Positions 33,722 through 44,165 of a stretch of DNA of 64,000 bases are shown here, one piece after another (the first letter of the stretch is position 1; each line of letters opens with the position of its first letter). This DNA comes from JBCCDY01 sp039030555 (GTDB lineage Bacteria > Bacteroidota > Bacteroidia > Cytophagales > Cyclobacteriaceae): contig JBCCDY010000008.1 in NCBI GenBank assembly GCA_039030555.1, forward strand, positions 1 through 64,000. The letters are read 5' to 3'. The translations under genes and the position numbers were made by a program. The notes beneath the pieces are model-generated. The model had not been told where the DNA came from. It ran no database searches and saw only the letters and a list, made by a program, of their open reading frames with translations.

Positions 33722-36700
33722 GGCCGATTATTGCCTATTTCCTACGGTTCCCTATCTGGGGAAATGCCCTGATGTGGATCATCATACTCTTTGGTATTTT
33801 TTCTTTTTTAAGAATTAAAACAAGCTTTTTCCCGGAATATGAACCTCCAATAATTCAGGTTGACGTGGTATATCCCGGTGCTTCACCAGAAGAAGTAGAA
33901 GAAGGAATCACCATCAAAATTGAAGAAAGTCTTAAAGGATTGGAAAGCGTAGAAAGAACACTTTCTTTTTCCAGGGAAAATATTGCCAGCATAACCATTG
34001 AATTATTCAAAGGGACCGATGTAGATGAGGTATTGCAGGACGTTAAAAACGCCATTAGCAGTATAAATAATTTCCCTCAGGGTATTGAAAACCCAACGAT
34101 TTTTAAGCGTAAGGGGCGAACAGAAGTTGCTAAAATTGCGATTTACGGATCGGTTTCTTTGTCTGATCTTAAAAAGGAAGCTGAATTGATAGAAGAGAAG
34201 CTTCTGGCTGAAAAAGGGATTTCACAGATTAATTTTAGTGGCTTCCCGGATCAAGAGATTGAAATTGGATTATCGGAATTCAAACTTCGCCAATATGACC
34301 TTTCATTCGACGAGGTTTATGCAATACTTAAGCAAAATAACCTTGAAGTCTCAGGTGGATTGATCCGAAATTCAGAAAGGGAATTTATAATTCGGTCAGA
34401 CGAGAAGGGACTTCAGGCACAGGATTTTAAAGATGTCATACTGAGGAAGTTTTCAGATGGACGTAAAGTCCTCTTGAGTGAGGTTTCCATCATCAAAGAT
34501 CAGTTTAAAGAAGGAGCAGGAAAGAATTATTACAACGGCCTTCCCTGTGCAATCATTGAAATCGACAAGACCAATGAGGAAGATATCATTTCGATCATCG
34601 AACAGGTTAATGACTTTACCGACCAATATAATTCGAGTCAGGAAAAAGTAACTGCAGAGGTAATCGTTGATCGAAGTGTAGATCTTAAACAGCGCATAGA
34701 CCTATTATCGAGAAATGGCTTAATCGGTTTTTTTCTGGTTCTACTTTTCCTTTCAATATTCCTGAATTACAGGATAGCCTTTTGGGTGGCTCTAAGTATA
34801 CCAATCTCTTTTTTGGGCATGTTTATGCTGGCACCCTACATCGGTCTGAATATTAACAATATATCCCTTTTCGGAATGATCATCGTTATCGGAATTCTTG
34901 TAGATGATGGGATTGTGATTGCCGAAAATATCTATCAATACTATGAGAAAGGGAAAAGCCGGTTTGAAGCAGCACTCCTTGGAACTTTGAACGTTTTACC
35001 TTCTGTTTTTGCAGCTATTCTTACAACTATAATCGCATTTATTCCACTTTATTTTATTGAAGGAACTTGGGGGTATCTGATTCCGCACATGGCTACCGTA
35101 GGAATAGTCACCATTAGTTTCTCTCTAATTGAAGCCATGTTCATTTTACCATCTCACCTGGCTCATTCAAAAGCCTTAAAAGAAAAGAAGCCAGAAAAAG
35201 GATTGAGATTTCAATTTGAACGATTTCTGATCAGAATTAGGGAGAACATTTACAGTCCAATTCTCGAATTTTGCTTACAGAATAAATGGTTATCGCTATC
35301 TGTTTCCGTTGTAGGATTGATGCTTACGGCAGCATGCATCAAAGGCGATATCATCAAAACGACCTTCTTCCCTTTTATAGACGGAAATCGCATTTTAGTG
35401 GATCTAAAAATGGAGCCCGGAACTTCCGAAGAAAGAACGCTGGAGGTTCTGAAATTGATCAGTGAGCAAGCTGGAAATGCAAGTGAAGAAATCAGTGAGA
35501 AATATACTCTGGATCAAAAGGTGATTCAGGGAATTTATACCATCACCGGGCCTAATTCGTATCAGGGCCAGGTAAATTTGATTTTACTGGATGAAAAAAG
35601 CAGGAACCTTCCGAGCTTCGAAGTCGCAGAACGTATCAGGGAATTGGTCGGAAGCCCAATAGGCATAAAGCAATTGGCTTTTTCCACAGGTCAAAGGACA
35701 TTTTCAAAACCTGTATCCATTTCAATTAGTGGAAAAGATATATCCGAGCTTTTAGAGGTTGGAAAATCACTTAAATCATCTTTAAAAAGCACCCCTGAAC
35801 TTACGGATGTAATTGACGACTCTGAAAAAGGTATAGAAGAAATTGAGCTTAAACTGACAGATAAAGGAGAACTTTTAGGAGCTTCTCAGGGCCTGATTAT
35901 GGATCAAGTTCGAACAGCTTTCTTCGGAAAAGAAGTTCAGGTATTACAAAGAGGTGATGATGAGGTAAAAGTATGGCTTCGATATCGCAAGGAAAACAGG
36001 CAGTTCAAGAATCAGCTGGACAATATGGAAATTAATCTGGGTGGAGCCAGACGAATTCCTCTTAAAGAACTGGCTGATTATTCCTTGACCAGAAAAGTGG
36101 TTTCCATCAATCATCTGGATGGTAAAAAACAGATCACTGTGGAAGCTGACCTTAAAGACCAGAATGCTCCGGTACCTCCCATCATTGAAAAAATAAATAC
36201 TCAAGTACTTCCTGGTCTTCAAGAGCAATACCCATCTATATCTTTCTCATACCAGGGACAAAAAAGAGAGAATGACAAGACGGCTAAATCCGCTTATTTT
36301 ACTGCTGTGGTAGCCATTATTGCCATCCTCGCTGTAGTAACATTAGCATTTAAGTCGTTTATGCAGACCTTCCTGGTTTTGATGACTTTACCCCTTGCCC
36401 TTATTTCAATAGCATGGGGGCATTATCTACATGGACTTCCTTTGAGTATGCTTTCGTTGTTTGGGGTAATTGCCTTGGTAGGTGTTCTGGTGAATGATGC
36501 CCTAGTCATGATCAATACTTTCAATCAATACATGCGTGAGGGAATGGATTTTAATGAGGCTGTTCGGGAAGCGGCAGTCAATCGATTTAGGGCTGTCATT
36601 TTGACCAGTATTACGACTATCGTTGGATTACTTCCAATGGTTCTGGAAACCAGTAGACAAGCCCAGTTTCTCATTCCGATGGCTATCTCGCTTTCTTACG

Positions 36701-36861
36701 GATTGATCATGGCTACGATCGTAACACTGATTATCCTTCCAATTCTTTTGATTTTAGCTAATTACGTACGCCGATACTGGTATCAATTTAAAAATGGGTC
36801 GTTTCCTAAGCCTGAAATAGTAGAACCGGCTGTAAGAGAGCAGTTTTTGTTTGAGGACTAG
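33718..36861 (+). CDS. RND family efflux permease (AcrB/HAE type)
   Basis: 1,047 residues, the length of a full RND trimer subunit. Layout: TM1 near the N-terminus, a porter loop starting IQVDVVYPGASPEEVEEGIT, six helices (about 335-540), a second porter loop, then the last helices, duplicated as the family requires. TM4 carries the proton-relay pair in GILVDDGIVIAENI. The C-terminus is short and acidic. It exports unknown lipophilic or small compounds in exchange for protons. Co-translated with its adaptor; outer-membrane factor must come from elsewhere, possibly the TolC-like protein at 44166. Confidence 0.92.
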   Translation: MRPIIAYFLRFPIWGNALMWIIILFGIFSFLRIKTSFFPEYEPPIIQVDVVYPGASPEEVEEGITIKIEESLKGLESVERTLSFSRENIASITIELFKGTDVDEVLQDVKNAISSINNFPQGIENPTIFKRKGRTEVAKIAIYGSVSLSDLKKEAELIEEKLLAEKGISQINFSGFPDQEIEIGLSEFKLRQYDLSFDEVYAILKQNNLEVSGGLIRNSEREFIIRSDEKGLQAQDFKDVILRKFSDGRKVLLSEVSIIKDQFKEGAGKNYYNGLPCAIIEIDKTNEEDIISIIEQVNDFTDQYNSSQEKVTAEVIVDRSVDLKQRIDLLSRNGLIGFFLVLLFLSIFLNYRIAFWVALSIPISFLGMFMLAPYIGLNINNISLFGMIIVIGILVDDGIVIAENIYQYYEKGKSRFEAALLGTLNVLPSVFAAILTTIIAFIPLYFIEGTWGYLIPHMATVGIVTISFSLIEAMFILPSHLAHSKALKEKKPEKGLRFQFERFLIRIRENIYSPILEFCLQNKWLSLSVSVVGLMLTAACIKGDIIKTTFFPFIDGNRILVDLKMEPGTSEERTLEVLKLISEQAGNASEEISEKYTLDQKVIQGIYTITGPNSYQGQVNLILLDEKSRNLPSFEVAERIRELVGSPIGIKQLAFSTGQRTFSKPVSISISGKDISELLEVGKSLKSSLKSTPELTDVIDDSEKGIEEIELKLTDKGELLGASQGLIMDQVRTAFFGKEVQVLQRGDDEVKVWLRYRKENRQFKNQLDNMEINLGGARRIPLKELADYSLTRKVVSINHLDGKKQITVEADLKDQNAPVPPIIEKINTQVLPGLQEQYPSISFSYQGQKRENDKTAKSAYFTAVVAIIAILAVVTLAFKSFMQTFLVLMTLPLALISIAWGHYLHGLPLSMLSLFGVIALVGVLVNDALVMINTFNQYMREGMDFNEAVREAAVNRFRAVILTSITTIVGLLPMVLETSRQAQFLIPMAISLSYGLIMATIVTLIILPILLILANYVRRYWYQFKNGSFPKPEIVEPAVREQFLFED

Positions 36862-36886
36862 AGGTTTCTTGAGTCAGGCTTAAAAA

Positions 36887-37624
36887 TTAATTATCACATT
36901 CCTTTATAAGCTCTTTCCACTCACTTTCAGTGATCTCAGGAAATCCATTTTTAAGAGTTTTAGTTAACTCTTCTTGTCCATATTCAAAAGCCTTGCAACA
37001 GAAATTCTTACTAACTTCTTTTGCTTTCTCTTCTCCGAGTCTTTTGTTGACCATGAGAAGGACTTCTTCCGATTTTCCCTGAAGCCTTCTTAGGATTTGA
37101 ACCCTATCACGGGAAAAGAATAAAAATTTATATAAGTAAAATCGGTTTTGAGGATTTGAATCGGGATCTCCACTCATATCCCTTTTGTTGCTAAACTCCG
37201 TCATTAAGTGCTCAGCGTGCTCAAGCCTTCTTATATCATTATAGAGCAACTGCAATTCATAGAATAGTTCAAAATCTATAATACTAGTCCCCTCAATGTT
37301 GGTTGCATATTCAATAATCCGATAGTTATACTGCGGCTCTAAGTAGCGCCAAGTATAGTAATCGGTGTAGATCTCTTCCTTTCTTAAACTATCCATTTCT
37401 TGGATCTTGATTTCCATATAATCCGCCCACTGTCCATTGAAAAGCCTAAATCCTTCCAGTTCAATTTTAATGGCAGATAATACTTTAGTCCTTTCTTCTT
37501 TGACATATCTATCCTCTCTATAATTATTGAGCATAGCTGCCGAATAAACCCCGATGAACACAATTACGAGGTCAATCAGGTGGGATATGAGGCGATTATC
37601 TTTTCTGAGACGAGAGAAGAACAT
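36887..37624 (-). CDS. Hypothetical membrane-anchored helical protein
   Basis: 245 residues. N-terminal cytoplasmic basic stretch, one membrane helix about 15-32 (LIDLVIVFIGVYSAAML), then a long helical region with charged and aromatic residues (YVKEERTKVLSAIKIELEGF) containing paired Cys in KNFCCKAF. Similar short proteins (opening LIDLVIVFIGVYSA and NNYREDR) occur in several Bacteroidota, but I do not recognise a named family. It is convergent with the RND pump gene; upstream lies the terminator of the DUF2911 gene, so it has its own promoter. Confidence 0.6.
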   Translation of the reverse strand: MFFSRLRKDNRLISHLIDLVIVFIGVYSAAMLNNYREDRYVKEERTKVLSAIKIELEGFRLFNGQWADYMEIKIQEMDSLRKEEIYTDYYTWRYLEPQYNYRIIEYATNIEGTSIIDFELFYELQLLYNDIRRLEHAEHLMTEFSNKRDMSGDPDSNPQNRFYLYKFLFFSRDRVQILRRLQGKSEEVLLMVNKRLGEEKAKEVSKNFCCKAFEYGQEELTKTLKNGFPEITESEWKELIKECDN

Positions 37625-37678
37625 AAGCAGATTTATCTTGAACTACCTCAAATTAATAAACTTGACGTAACTAAATAA

Positions 37679-37703
37679 AAAAGCCCCATTCACATGGGGT
37701 TTT
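37679..37703 (-). terminator. Rho-independent terminator after the DUF2911 gene
   Basis: On the minus strand AAACCCCAT / ATGGGGCTT arms with loop GTGA are followed by TTTTTT. It lies 27 nt after the DUF2911 stop, and its A-rich left flank could also stop plus-strand transcripts weakly. Confidence 0.85.
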
Positions 37704-37729
37704 CAGGGTGCCCAAAAAAATAAATCGGG

Positions 37730-38866
37730 TTAATTAATACTCTCTCCTTTTTTTAACTTATCAATATTGCCTTGAACAAATGCTTTATTAGGTTCATTGG
37801 GTGCATTTTTCAAAGCATTATTAGCATATTTTAAAGCCGTTTTATAATCCCCTTTAGCTGAATATGCTTGAGCCAATCCTAAATTAGTTGGCCAGGCACC
37901 TTCGAACTTTTTATGCCCGTATTTTAAGACTTCTAAAGCTTCTTCTTTTTCGCCTTGCCTTATCAGTCCATTTCCATATCGATATACGCCGAGAGATGTT
38001 GCGGTGGGGTGTTTAATGGCTTCATTCATTATCTTTTTTGCTTCTTCCTTCTTACCCGCTGCCGCCAGTGCATTTCCTTTAGCCTGTAGTGTACTAAAAT
38101 TTTTTTGACCAAAGAAAGGGTCATTTATTGCTGAATTAGCCCATTTAATTGCCCTTTCATGATCGCCGAGTTGAGAAGCATAATTGGATGCCGATACATG
38201 GCTATTATAAGTGAACCCATCACCATTTTTAAGTTCACTTTCAATTTGGGAAAGCACTACCTCATTGAAATTATCCACTTCAATACTAAAAGGAAGCATC
38301 TTATTCTCCCATAACATGGCGGCTGTGGTTTTCGTAGGTTGACGGTCAATAAAAGCATAGGTTAACCATTCATGGTATGGAGATTCTTTTGCTTCAACTT
38401 CCACTCTTAAAACATCATTTTCTTCCTTATAGAAGTAGCTACCCCAATGATTATTGTCTTTAGAAAAGATGATCGTCCAGGGGCCACTTTCAGCAGGTGC
38501 AACAAAAAAACCATATTTCCCTGCTCCTAATTTCTTCCCATCAATTAAAACATCGTGCGAAAATTCAAAAGTCGTATTTTCGTTAGCTCCAGCTCTCCAG
38601 GGCGACGGGTTATCAGCGTTACTTTCCCCAAAACCTAAAGGAGCAAAACCATAAGGCACGAGCTGTCCCCATATTTTTCCTTCCCGGCTTTCTCCTCTGG
38701 GAGAGGTAACATCAGGGCTATGATAATCTACTTCTACCCATGCCACGGAGCCAATATACTGTCGGGTAACTGTACGTTGATTGTCGCCGTTTGGCGGTGT
38801 ACTGATTTGAGAAATAGAATGAAATGCCAGAAGGCAGGAGATTAGAGTGGTAATAATTTTTTGCAT
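37730..38866 (-). CDS. DUF2911 domain protein with C-terminal TPR repeats
   Basis: 378 residues. Signal peptide MQKIITTLISCLLAFHSISQ. A DUF2911 domain (about 20-190) with VEVDYHSPDVTSPRGESREG, then WGQLVPYG, WRAGANENTTFEFSHDVLIDG and GKYGFFVAPAESGPWTIIFS. The C-terminal half contains about four tetratricopeptide repeats (for example KEEAKKIMNEAIKHPTATSL, then GDYKTALKYANNALKNAPNE). It is secreted to the periplasm or surface; DUF2911 has no proven function. Single-gene transcript ending in the terminator at 37679. Confidence 0.85.
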   Translation of the reverse strand: MQKIITTLISCLLAFHSISQISTPPNGDNQRTVTRQYIGSVAWVEVDYHSPDVTSPRGESREGKIWGQLVPYGFAPLGFGESNADNPSPWRAGANENTTFEFSHDVLIDGKKLGAGKYGFFVAPAESGPWTIIFSKDNNHWGSYFYKEENDVLRVEVEAKESPYHEWLTYAFIDRQPTKTTAAMLWENKMLPFSIEVDNFNEVVLSQIESELKNGDGFTYNSHVSASNYASQLGDHERAIKWANSAINDPFFGQKNFSTLQAKGNALAAAGKKEEAKKIMNEAIKHPTATSLGVYRYGNGLIRQGEKEEALEVLKYGHKKFEGAWPTNLGLAQAYSAKGDYKTALKYANNALKNAPNEPNKAFVQGNIDKLKKGESIN

Positions 38867-39057
38867 AATTAAATATATCGTTTGATCTTCCTTTTGAACG
38901 GGATTCGGGATATTAAAGCGTTCAAAGAATTTACTGGCGGGTTTCTAACCGGATGTATGGTTAAAATCGGCTGAAAAAAATTATGACTTGACGAATTTTA
39001 AGTGACTATTAATCCCTTCGATCCAAAGGAAGACAAGCTGTTTTCATTATATACAAA

Positions 39058-39968
39058 TCAATCTCCCACATAATCATTAGGGTTTACACTGACATATATT
39101 CCGGCTGAAATGGTTGGTTGAATTCCAAGATTTAGTGTTTCAAGAGAACTATCATCGCTATTTTGAATGGACATAATATTAAGAGGAGTGAACCCTGCAC
39201 TTACATTCAAAAATGCAGGTCCAAAAAGCCTTCTTGAATAGCCAATCGAGATATTTAGGTTGTGGTCAGATTAAAGGACTCATCAAATGTATTACGCTCA
39301 AAGAAATAGCGTTCGTTATCCAGCCTTTGTTCTAGTCTCAACCTTGAATTATTTGAAATATTATATTCTACGATCGACAACTGAGGCGCTTCAATATTAA
39401 ATTGCCACCGTTCATTCTTTGATCTTCCTTTATAAATGAATGCGGCAACCACCAGGTCAACTTCAGAAATATAAAGAATGGAAGTCCCAATTTGGTTTCC
39501 AGCTTTGTTATTGATTAGAAATCCCAGACCTCCTCGATACATGTTGTTTCCCAAATCCCAACCGACCGCCTCATTAGTTCCCTGACTTGCGAATCCTACG
39601 GCCAGGATGTTCCATTTGTCATTTACAGGAAGTACACTTTTGATGGAGAAACGAGTCAAATTGCTGGTGCGGGGAAGTTGAAATTGTTCGGGCCAATTCC
39701 TAAAACTGAATTCAGATCTTTTGTAAACCAGTTCAGGAAGAAATAGAGCATTACTGTTTTTGAATGTGATTGGATATTTGGCTGTTAATTCAAAAAAATG
39801 AAAGTCATCTCGCTCAGTTTCATCAAAAATAGGTTCATCACTATCATTGACGCCTGTTGAAGGGGCGTATCGGTAACGAAAATTGAAAGGCTCAAATATC
39901 TGTGCTTGTAATGTCTTATTCAGGCAAAAAATGAATAGCACCAAAAGCCAGTGGTTAATCTTCATCAT
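39058..39968 (-). pseudogene. Outer-membrane barrel protein (DUF6268-like), frameshifted near the end
   Basis: The frame from ATG 39968 runs 237 codons (signal MMKINHWLLVLFIFCLNKTLQAQ, then barrel strands such as HFFELTAKYPITFKNSN) and stops at 39255 after SFNLTTT. From the same point a different frame continues for 62 codons: LNISIGYSRRLFGPAFL, VSAGFTPLNIMS, IQPTISAGIYVSVNP, stop at 39058. That is plainly the missing strand-rich end. One base seems to be missing at about 39255-39265. The gene follows the RND pump by 36 nt and ends its operon; family name (DUF6268-like) is from general resemblance only. Confidence 0.75.
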
Positions 39969-40004
39969 TTGATTTCTAGGGTTTATTCGATTATTGATTA
40001 ACGG

Positions 40005-43000
40005 TTAACTTGCAACGTCTCTCGTTAACCATTTGTAGAGGATTGGGACGATTAACAAGGTTAAAAAAGTAGAAGAAATCATACCTCCGATGAGCGTCCA
40101 TCCCAGAGGCGACCAAAGTGAAGTTCCCGCAAAGGTTAATGGCATTAAACCCAAAATTGTAGTAAGCGACGTAAGTACGATAGGTGTAAACCTGCGTTTG
40201 GCTGCCATTTTTATAGCCTCTAGCTTTTCAGCACCTTCAGCAATTAATTGGTTGGTGTAATCAACCAGAATAATGGAATTGTTAACTACAATCCCTTGTA
40301 AACTGATAAATCCTACAAAAGCAAAAAATGAAAAAGACCAGCCGGATAAAAACAAAGCGATAAAAGAACCGCTCAAAGCCAATGGAATCGCCGAAAAAAC
40401 GATAAGTGGTTGCGTAATGCTTCTGAATTGTAAGACCAGTACCGCAAAGATCAGGATCAATGCAGTGGCTAACAAGATACCCAGATCACCGAAACTTTCT
40501 GATTGAGTTTCGTACTCGCCCCCTAAATAGTAGCTGTAACCTTTAGGCCAGTTATACGCATCCAGTTTAGGGATGATAAGCTCAGTATAGTCTTTCGTTT
40601 TATCGGGGTTAACTACGTTGGCGGTGATCGCCGTATTTTCATGGGTATTGTAATGATTTAGCGTAGCATAGTTTTGTTTGAATTCAATACTAGCTAATTG
40701 CCTTAAAGGAATGTTATCGCCCATGTTATTAGTGGCGTACACCTTATTAAAATCATAAATGGAAGGTTCCTCCTCATGAGGCATTCTTATCACCAAAGGA
40801 TATTTCTCATCGTCCCGATCTATCTGGATCTGGTCTATAGTAAGGCCTGTTAGTGAGGCTCTGATGGTTCGATCTATGGTGATTAATGGGACGTTATAAA
40901 GAGCAGCTTTTTCTCTGTTGATCTTTACACTCAGGTCTGTTTTAGCAATAGCCAGAGGGTTATTGATGTCGATTACGCCTTCTGTTTCAAGCATCATTTT
41001 CTCCACAGCATAGGAGATTTGTTTGAGCGTATCCACATTTTCTCCGATCAACAAAATTTCTATAGGGGCTTCAAAAGGCGCTCCGTTCTTAAGCTCTCTA
41101 AATGCTATTTGGGCATCAGGGTAAGCGGTGAAAGTTTCCCTTAATTGATCAAGTGTATTGTAAAACTTTTCGGGATCCCATTCTTTAAAATTTATCAGAA
41201 CCTCACCATGATAAGTCTTGTATTCTTCAGGAATCCGATTGTAATAAACCTGTGGATTACCATGTCCTGCATTCGTAGTATAATTCTTCACAAAGTCCGT
41301 AGTATCCAACACAGACTCTATATACTTCATGGTTTTATCGGTATGATTGATATTGCTGGTATAAGGCAAGTCCACATCGATTAGTAGCATGGGCTTATCG
41401 GCCGTGGGAAAAAAGCTCACTCCAATACTTGGAAACAAGGTGCCGGAACCTACCAATAGTGCCACCCCAATGAGCACAACCACTAATCCCCTACGCAAAG
41501 AAAAATCCAAAACTGGACCATATCTCTTCTCTACAAACCCTTCTAGCTTTTTAGTAATGTAAGGCGTCTTCTTTTCTTTACCCTTTTTGAGCACTCTGCT
41601 AGCCAAAATAGGCGTAAATGTAAGCGCCAATAGTAGTGAAGCTCCTAGTACAAAAATGACCGTAAGAGGAAGGGTTCTTAAAAATTCGCCCGGCCCACTT
41701 TGTAAGAGCGATAAAGGGGCGAAAGATAAAATAGTGGTAATGGTAGAGCTTATTATGGCATAACCTACTTCCCCGGTTCCTAAAGCAGCCGCTTCGGCCA
41801 GAGAATGACCTTCCCGTTTGAAACGGACGATATTCTCGATGACTACAATACCATTATCAACCAATAAGCCAAGAGCGATGACCAGCGCAGCTATGGATAT
41901 TTGCTGAAGGGCATATCCGGAAAGATCTAAAACAAAAATGGCTATGAGAATGGATAGTGGAATAACAATCATCACTACGATTGATGAACGCCAACCCAAG
42001 AATATCAGGATAATAGCTCCGACTAATAGGATACCCTGGAGGAGGTTGAGAATGAAATCATTAATTCTAAGGGCTACCGCCGGTGCCTGCTCAAAAGCTG
42101 TTTCTAATTGAATAACCGATGGTAATTCTTTTTCAAAGCGCTCTTTAACAGCATTAATTTCTTCAGCCAGCTTTATGATGTTTCCACCCCGCTTTTGTGT
42201 GACATTAACGTATATAGCTTTCTTACCATTAAACCTTGCAATCCATCGCTGATCTTCATAATCGTAATTTACTTCCGCAACATCTTTCAGATAAACAATT
42301 TGGTTTTCGTCCGATAGAATTGTTGTATTTCGAAGTTCCTGAAGAGATTCATAATTTCCTGATGACTGTATATTGAAGCCGAGGTTTCCAGCTTTAATAT
42401 TTCCTCCCGGAATATTGATGTTGTTGTTTTGAAGTGTTGAAATAATATCTCCCAAGCTGACTCCAAGCTTTGAAATTTTCTCAAAATCAAGGCTAACCCT
42501 TACCTCTTCTAATGGACTAGCTTCTACTTCAGCTTTTTTAACGCCGTCAATGGTTTCCAGTTGATCTTCAAAATCTTCTGCCAAATCGTTCAAAATCTTA
42601 TAAGGAACTGATTCTGAGACTAGCGCAAACTGATGTACCGCTACCCGATCTTCAGGCTTAAACTGGTCTATATCCAATTGAATAATACCGGAGGGTAAAG
42701 TCGGACGTACTTTATCAATTTCGGATACGATATCATCGTACTTATCATCATAATTGATCCCGAACTCCGCCTCTACCTTAATCACTGCGAGGCTATTTCC
42801 CATTTCCGTTTTTATCTCGGTAATGTCATCTAACTCATCAATCACCTCTTCAATAGGATCTACTATGAGTTCTTCCATATCCTCAGGGCTTGCTCCCGGA
42901 TATACGATCACTATGGTATAATTCGGCAAACTCAAAAAAGGATCTTCTGAGCGAGGCATGCTGTTGAAACTGCGTAACCCAAGAAAGATGACTAGTAGAA

Positions 43001-43052
43001 TCGTAGTCAATACGAAAAGGTAGTTCTTTAGTGCTAACTGTGGAAGTCTCAT
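40005..43052 (-). CDS. RND family efflux permease with altered proton-relay motif
   Basis: 1,015 residues. Porter loop begins YTIVIVYPGASPEDMEELIV; helices and second porter loop follow in the usual duplicated RND order. In TM4 the relay reads LGLLVDNGIVVIENI, so the second of the two usual aspartates (AcrB Asp408) is Asn. This is seen in a known RND subgroup and need not mean loss of function. It overlaps the adaptor gene by 4 nt (43049-43052) and belongs to the TetR-SDR-OMF-adaptor-RND operon. Substrate unknown; the nearby TetR likely responds to it. Confidence 0.92.
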   Translation of the reverse strand: MRLPQLALKNYLFVLTTILLVIFLGLRSFNSMPRSEDPFLSLPNYTIVIVYPGASPEDMEELIVDPIEEVIDELDDITEIKTEMGNSLAVIKVEAEFGINYDDKYDDIVSEIDKVRPTLPSGIIQLDIDQFKPEDRVAVHQFALVSESVPYKILNDLAEDFEDQLETIDGVKKAEVEASPLEEVRVSLDFEKISKLGVSLGDIISTLQNNNINIPGGNIKAGNLGFNIQSSGNYESLQELRNTTILSDENQIVYLKDVAEVNYDYEDQRWIARFNGKKAIYVNVTQKRGGNIIKLAEEINAVKERFEKELPSVIQLETAFEQAPAVALRINDFILNLLQGILLVGAIILIFLGWRSSIVVMIVIPLSILIAIFVLDLSGYALQQISIAALVIALGLLVDNGIVVIENIVRFKREGHSLAEAAALGTGEVGYAIISSTITTILSFAPLSLLQSGPGEFLRTLPLTVIFVLGASLLLALTFTPILASRVLKKGKEKKTPYITKKLEGFVEKRYGPVLDFSLRRGLVVVLIGVALLVGSGTLFPSIGVSFFPTADKPMLLIDVDLPYTSNINHTDKTMKYIESVLDTTDFVKNYTTNAGHGNPQVYYNRIPEEYKTYHGEVLINFKEWDPEKFYNTLDQLRETFTAYPDAQIAFRELKNGAPFEAPIEILLIGENVDTLKQISYAVEKMMLETEGVIDINNPLAIAKTDLSVKINREKAALYNVPLITIDRTIRASLTGLTIDQIQIDRDDEKYPLVIRMPHEEEPSIYDFNKVYATNNMGDNIPLRQLASIEFKQNYATLNHYNTHENTAITANVVNPDKTKDYTELIIPKLDAYNWPKGYSYYLGGEYETQSESFGDLGILLATALILIFAVLVLQFRSITQPLIVFSAIPLALSGSFIALFLSGWSFSFFAFVGFISLQGIVVNNSIILVDYTNQLIAEGAEKLEAIKMAAKRRFTPIVLTSLTTILGLMPLTFAGTSLWSPLGWTLIGGMISSTFLTLLIVPILYKWLTRDVAS

Positions 43053-44101
43053 GGTTGTATTTGAATAGAGTCGTTAGACCTTAAGAATGGTGCACCTTCA
43101 TTAACGATTTTAGCATCGGCAGGAAGCAGTGTAGCGCTCACTGTAAAGTAATCATCACGCAAGTCTATGATCTCCACTTCTTTACTTTTCACCGTAGAAC
43201 CATCAAGAGTGTAAAATATCGTGGCTTTCTTTTCGAGCCCCTCAACCAGTGCATTCATAGGTATTTTGTACACTACATCTCCTGATTCTGGTATTATTTC
43301 TATGCGTGCTATGAAGCCGTTTTTTAACTCGGGATGGTATTTTTCCAAAGTGATTTCCAGATCGTATAAACCCGTCTTTTGATTGGCTGATTGTGTTATT
43401 TCAGTAACAGATCCTCTGTACTCCACTTTTGAAAAGGCATCAAATTTAATTCTTGCCTCATCTTTGAGATTCACTTTTACGACATCTTTATCCGCGATAC
43501 CTACTTTAATTATTTGAGCATCAGGAGTACCGGAACTCCCAACCAGAAATACGACTTGCCCCGATGATACCAACTGTCCTTCCTCTACAAAGCGTTTGAG
43601 TATAGTGCCCTGAACTGGTGATTTTATGATCGAATATTCTTTATTGAAATTTGCTACCTCCAGATTCGCCTTGGCAATATCCCTTGCGGTCCTCGCATTT
43701 TGAAGCTGCTCCAGTGTAGCTACTGTGTCTTCATAGAGGTTTTTAGCACGCTCAAAATCTCTGATCGATTTATCATAGCCATTTTCAGCACTTTCTACTT
43801 GAGCATTAATCTCGGATAAATTTAGACTTGCCAGTTGTTGGCCTTTCTTAACGGTATTGCCTACATTGAATTTCAGGCTATTGACAATACCTCCTGTTTT
43901 GAAAGAGAGTATTATTTCTTCTTTTGAAGCCAGAACACCTGTTGCGACAATAGGATCGATTCCATTAAAGTGATCTAGTTCGGTGACCCTCACTTTTTTG
44001 ACATTACTTCTTTCAAGTACACCTTCTTTCGTATAGTCTTTTTTACAAGAGTATATGAAGACGATTAGTAGGAGAAATAGAATTTTTAGTTGTGTTTTCA
44101 T
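43049..44101 (-). CDS. RND efflux periplasmic adaptor lipoprotein
   Basis: 350 residues. Lipoprotein signal MKTQLKILFLLLIVFIYSC (Cys19), then HlyD/membrane-fusion layout: barrel-sandwich half VNSLKFNVGNTVKKGQQLASL, a helical hairpin (AQVESAENGYDKSIRDFERAK and EQLQNARTARDIAKANLE), the second half SPVQGTILKRFVEEGQLVSSG, and a beta-barrel domain. It links the RND pump it overlaps (4 nt) to the TolC-like protein whose gene lies 64 nt upstream. Confidence 0.92.
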   Translation of the reverse strand: MKTQLKILFLLLIVFIYSCKKDYTKEGVLERSNVKKVRVTELDHFNGIDPIVATGVLASKEEIILSFKTGGIVNSLKFNVGNTVKKGQQLASLNLSEINAQVESAENGYDKSIRDFERAKNLYEDTVATLEQLQNARTARDIAKANLEVANFNKEYSIIKSPVQGTILKRFVEEGQLVSSGQVVFLVGSSGTPDAQIIKVGIADKDVVKVNLKDEARIKFDAFSKVEYRGSVTEITQSANQKTGLYDLEITLEKYHPELKNGFIARIEIIPESGDVVYKIPMNALVEGLEKKATIFYTLDGSTVKSKEVEIIDLRDDYFTVSATLLPADAKIVNEGAPFLRSNDSIQIQP

Positions 44102-44131
44102 AGATTAAATATTTCTGAAATAAGAGACAGT

Positions 44132-44150
44132 CACCCATCCAAGGAGGGTG
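44132..44150. repeat. GC-rich hairpin between outer-membrane factor and adaptor genes
   Basis: CACCC-A-TCC (44132-44140) pairs with GGA-GGGTG (44143-44150) with one bulged base and a two-base loop. It lies in the 64-nt intercistronic gap of the efflux operon and may tune the ratio of upstream to downstream mRNA. No T-run follows, so it is not a standard terminator. Confidence 0.4.
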
Positions 44151-44165
44151 GATATAATGCTTACT

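Noticed and set aside
44132..44150. Terminator between the outer-membrane factor and adaptor genes
   Set aside because: Stem is imperfect and lacks a T-run; genes on both sides belong to the same functional unit.
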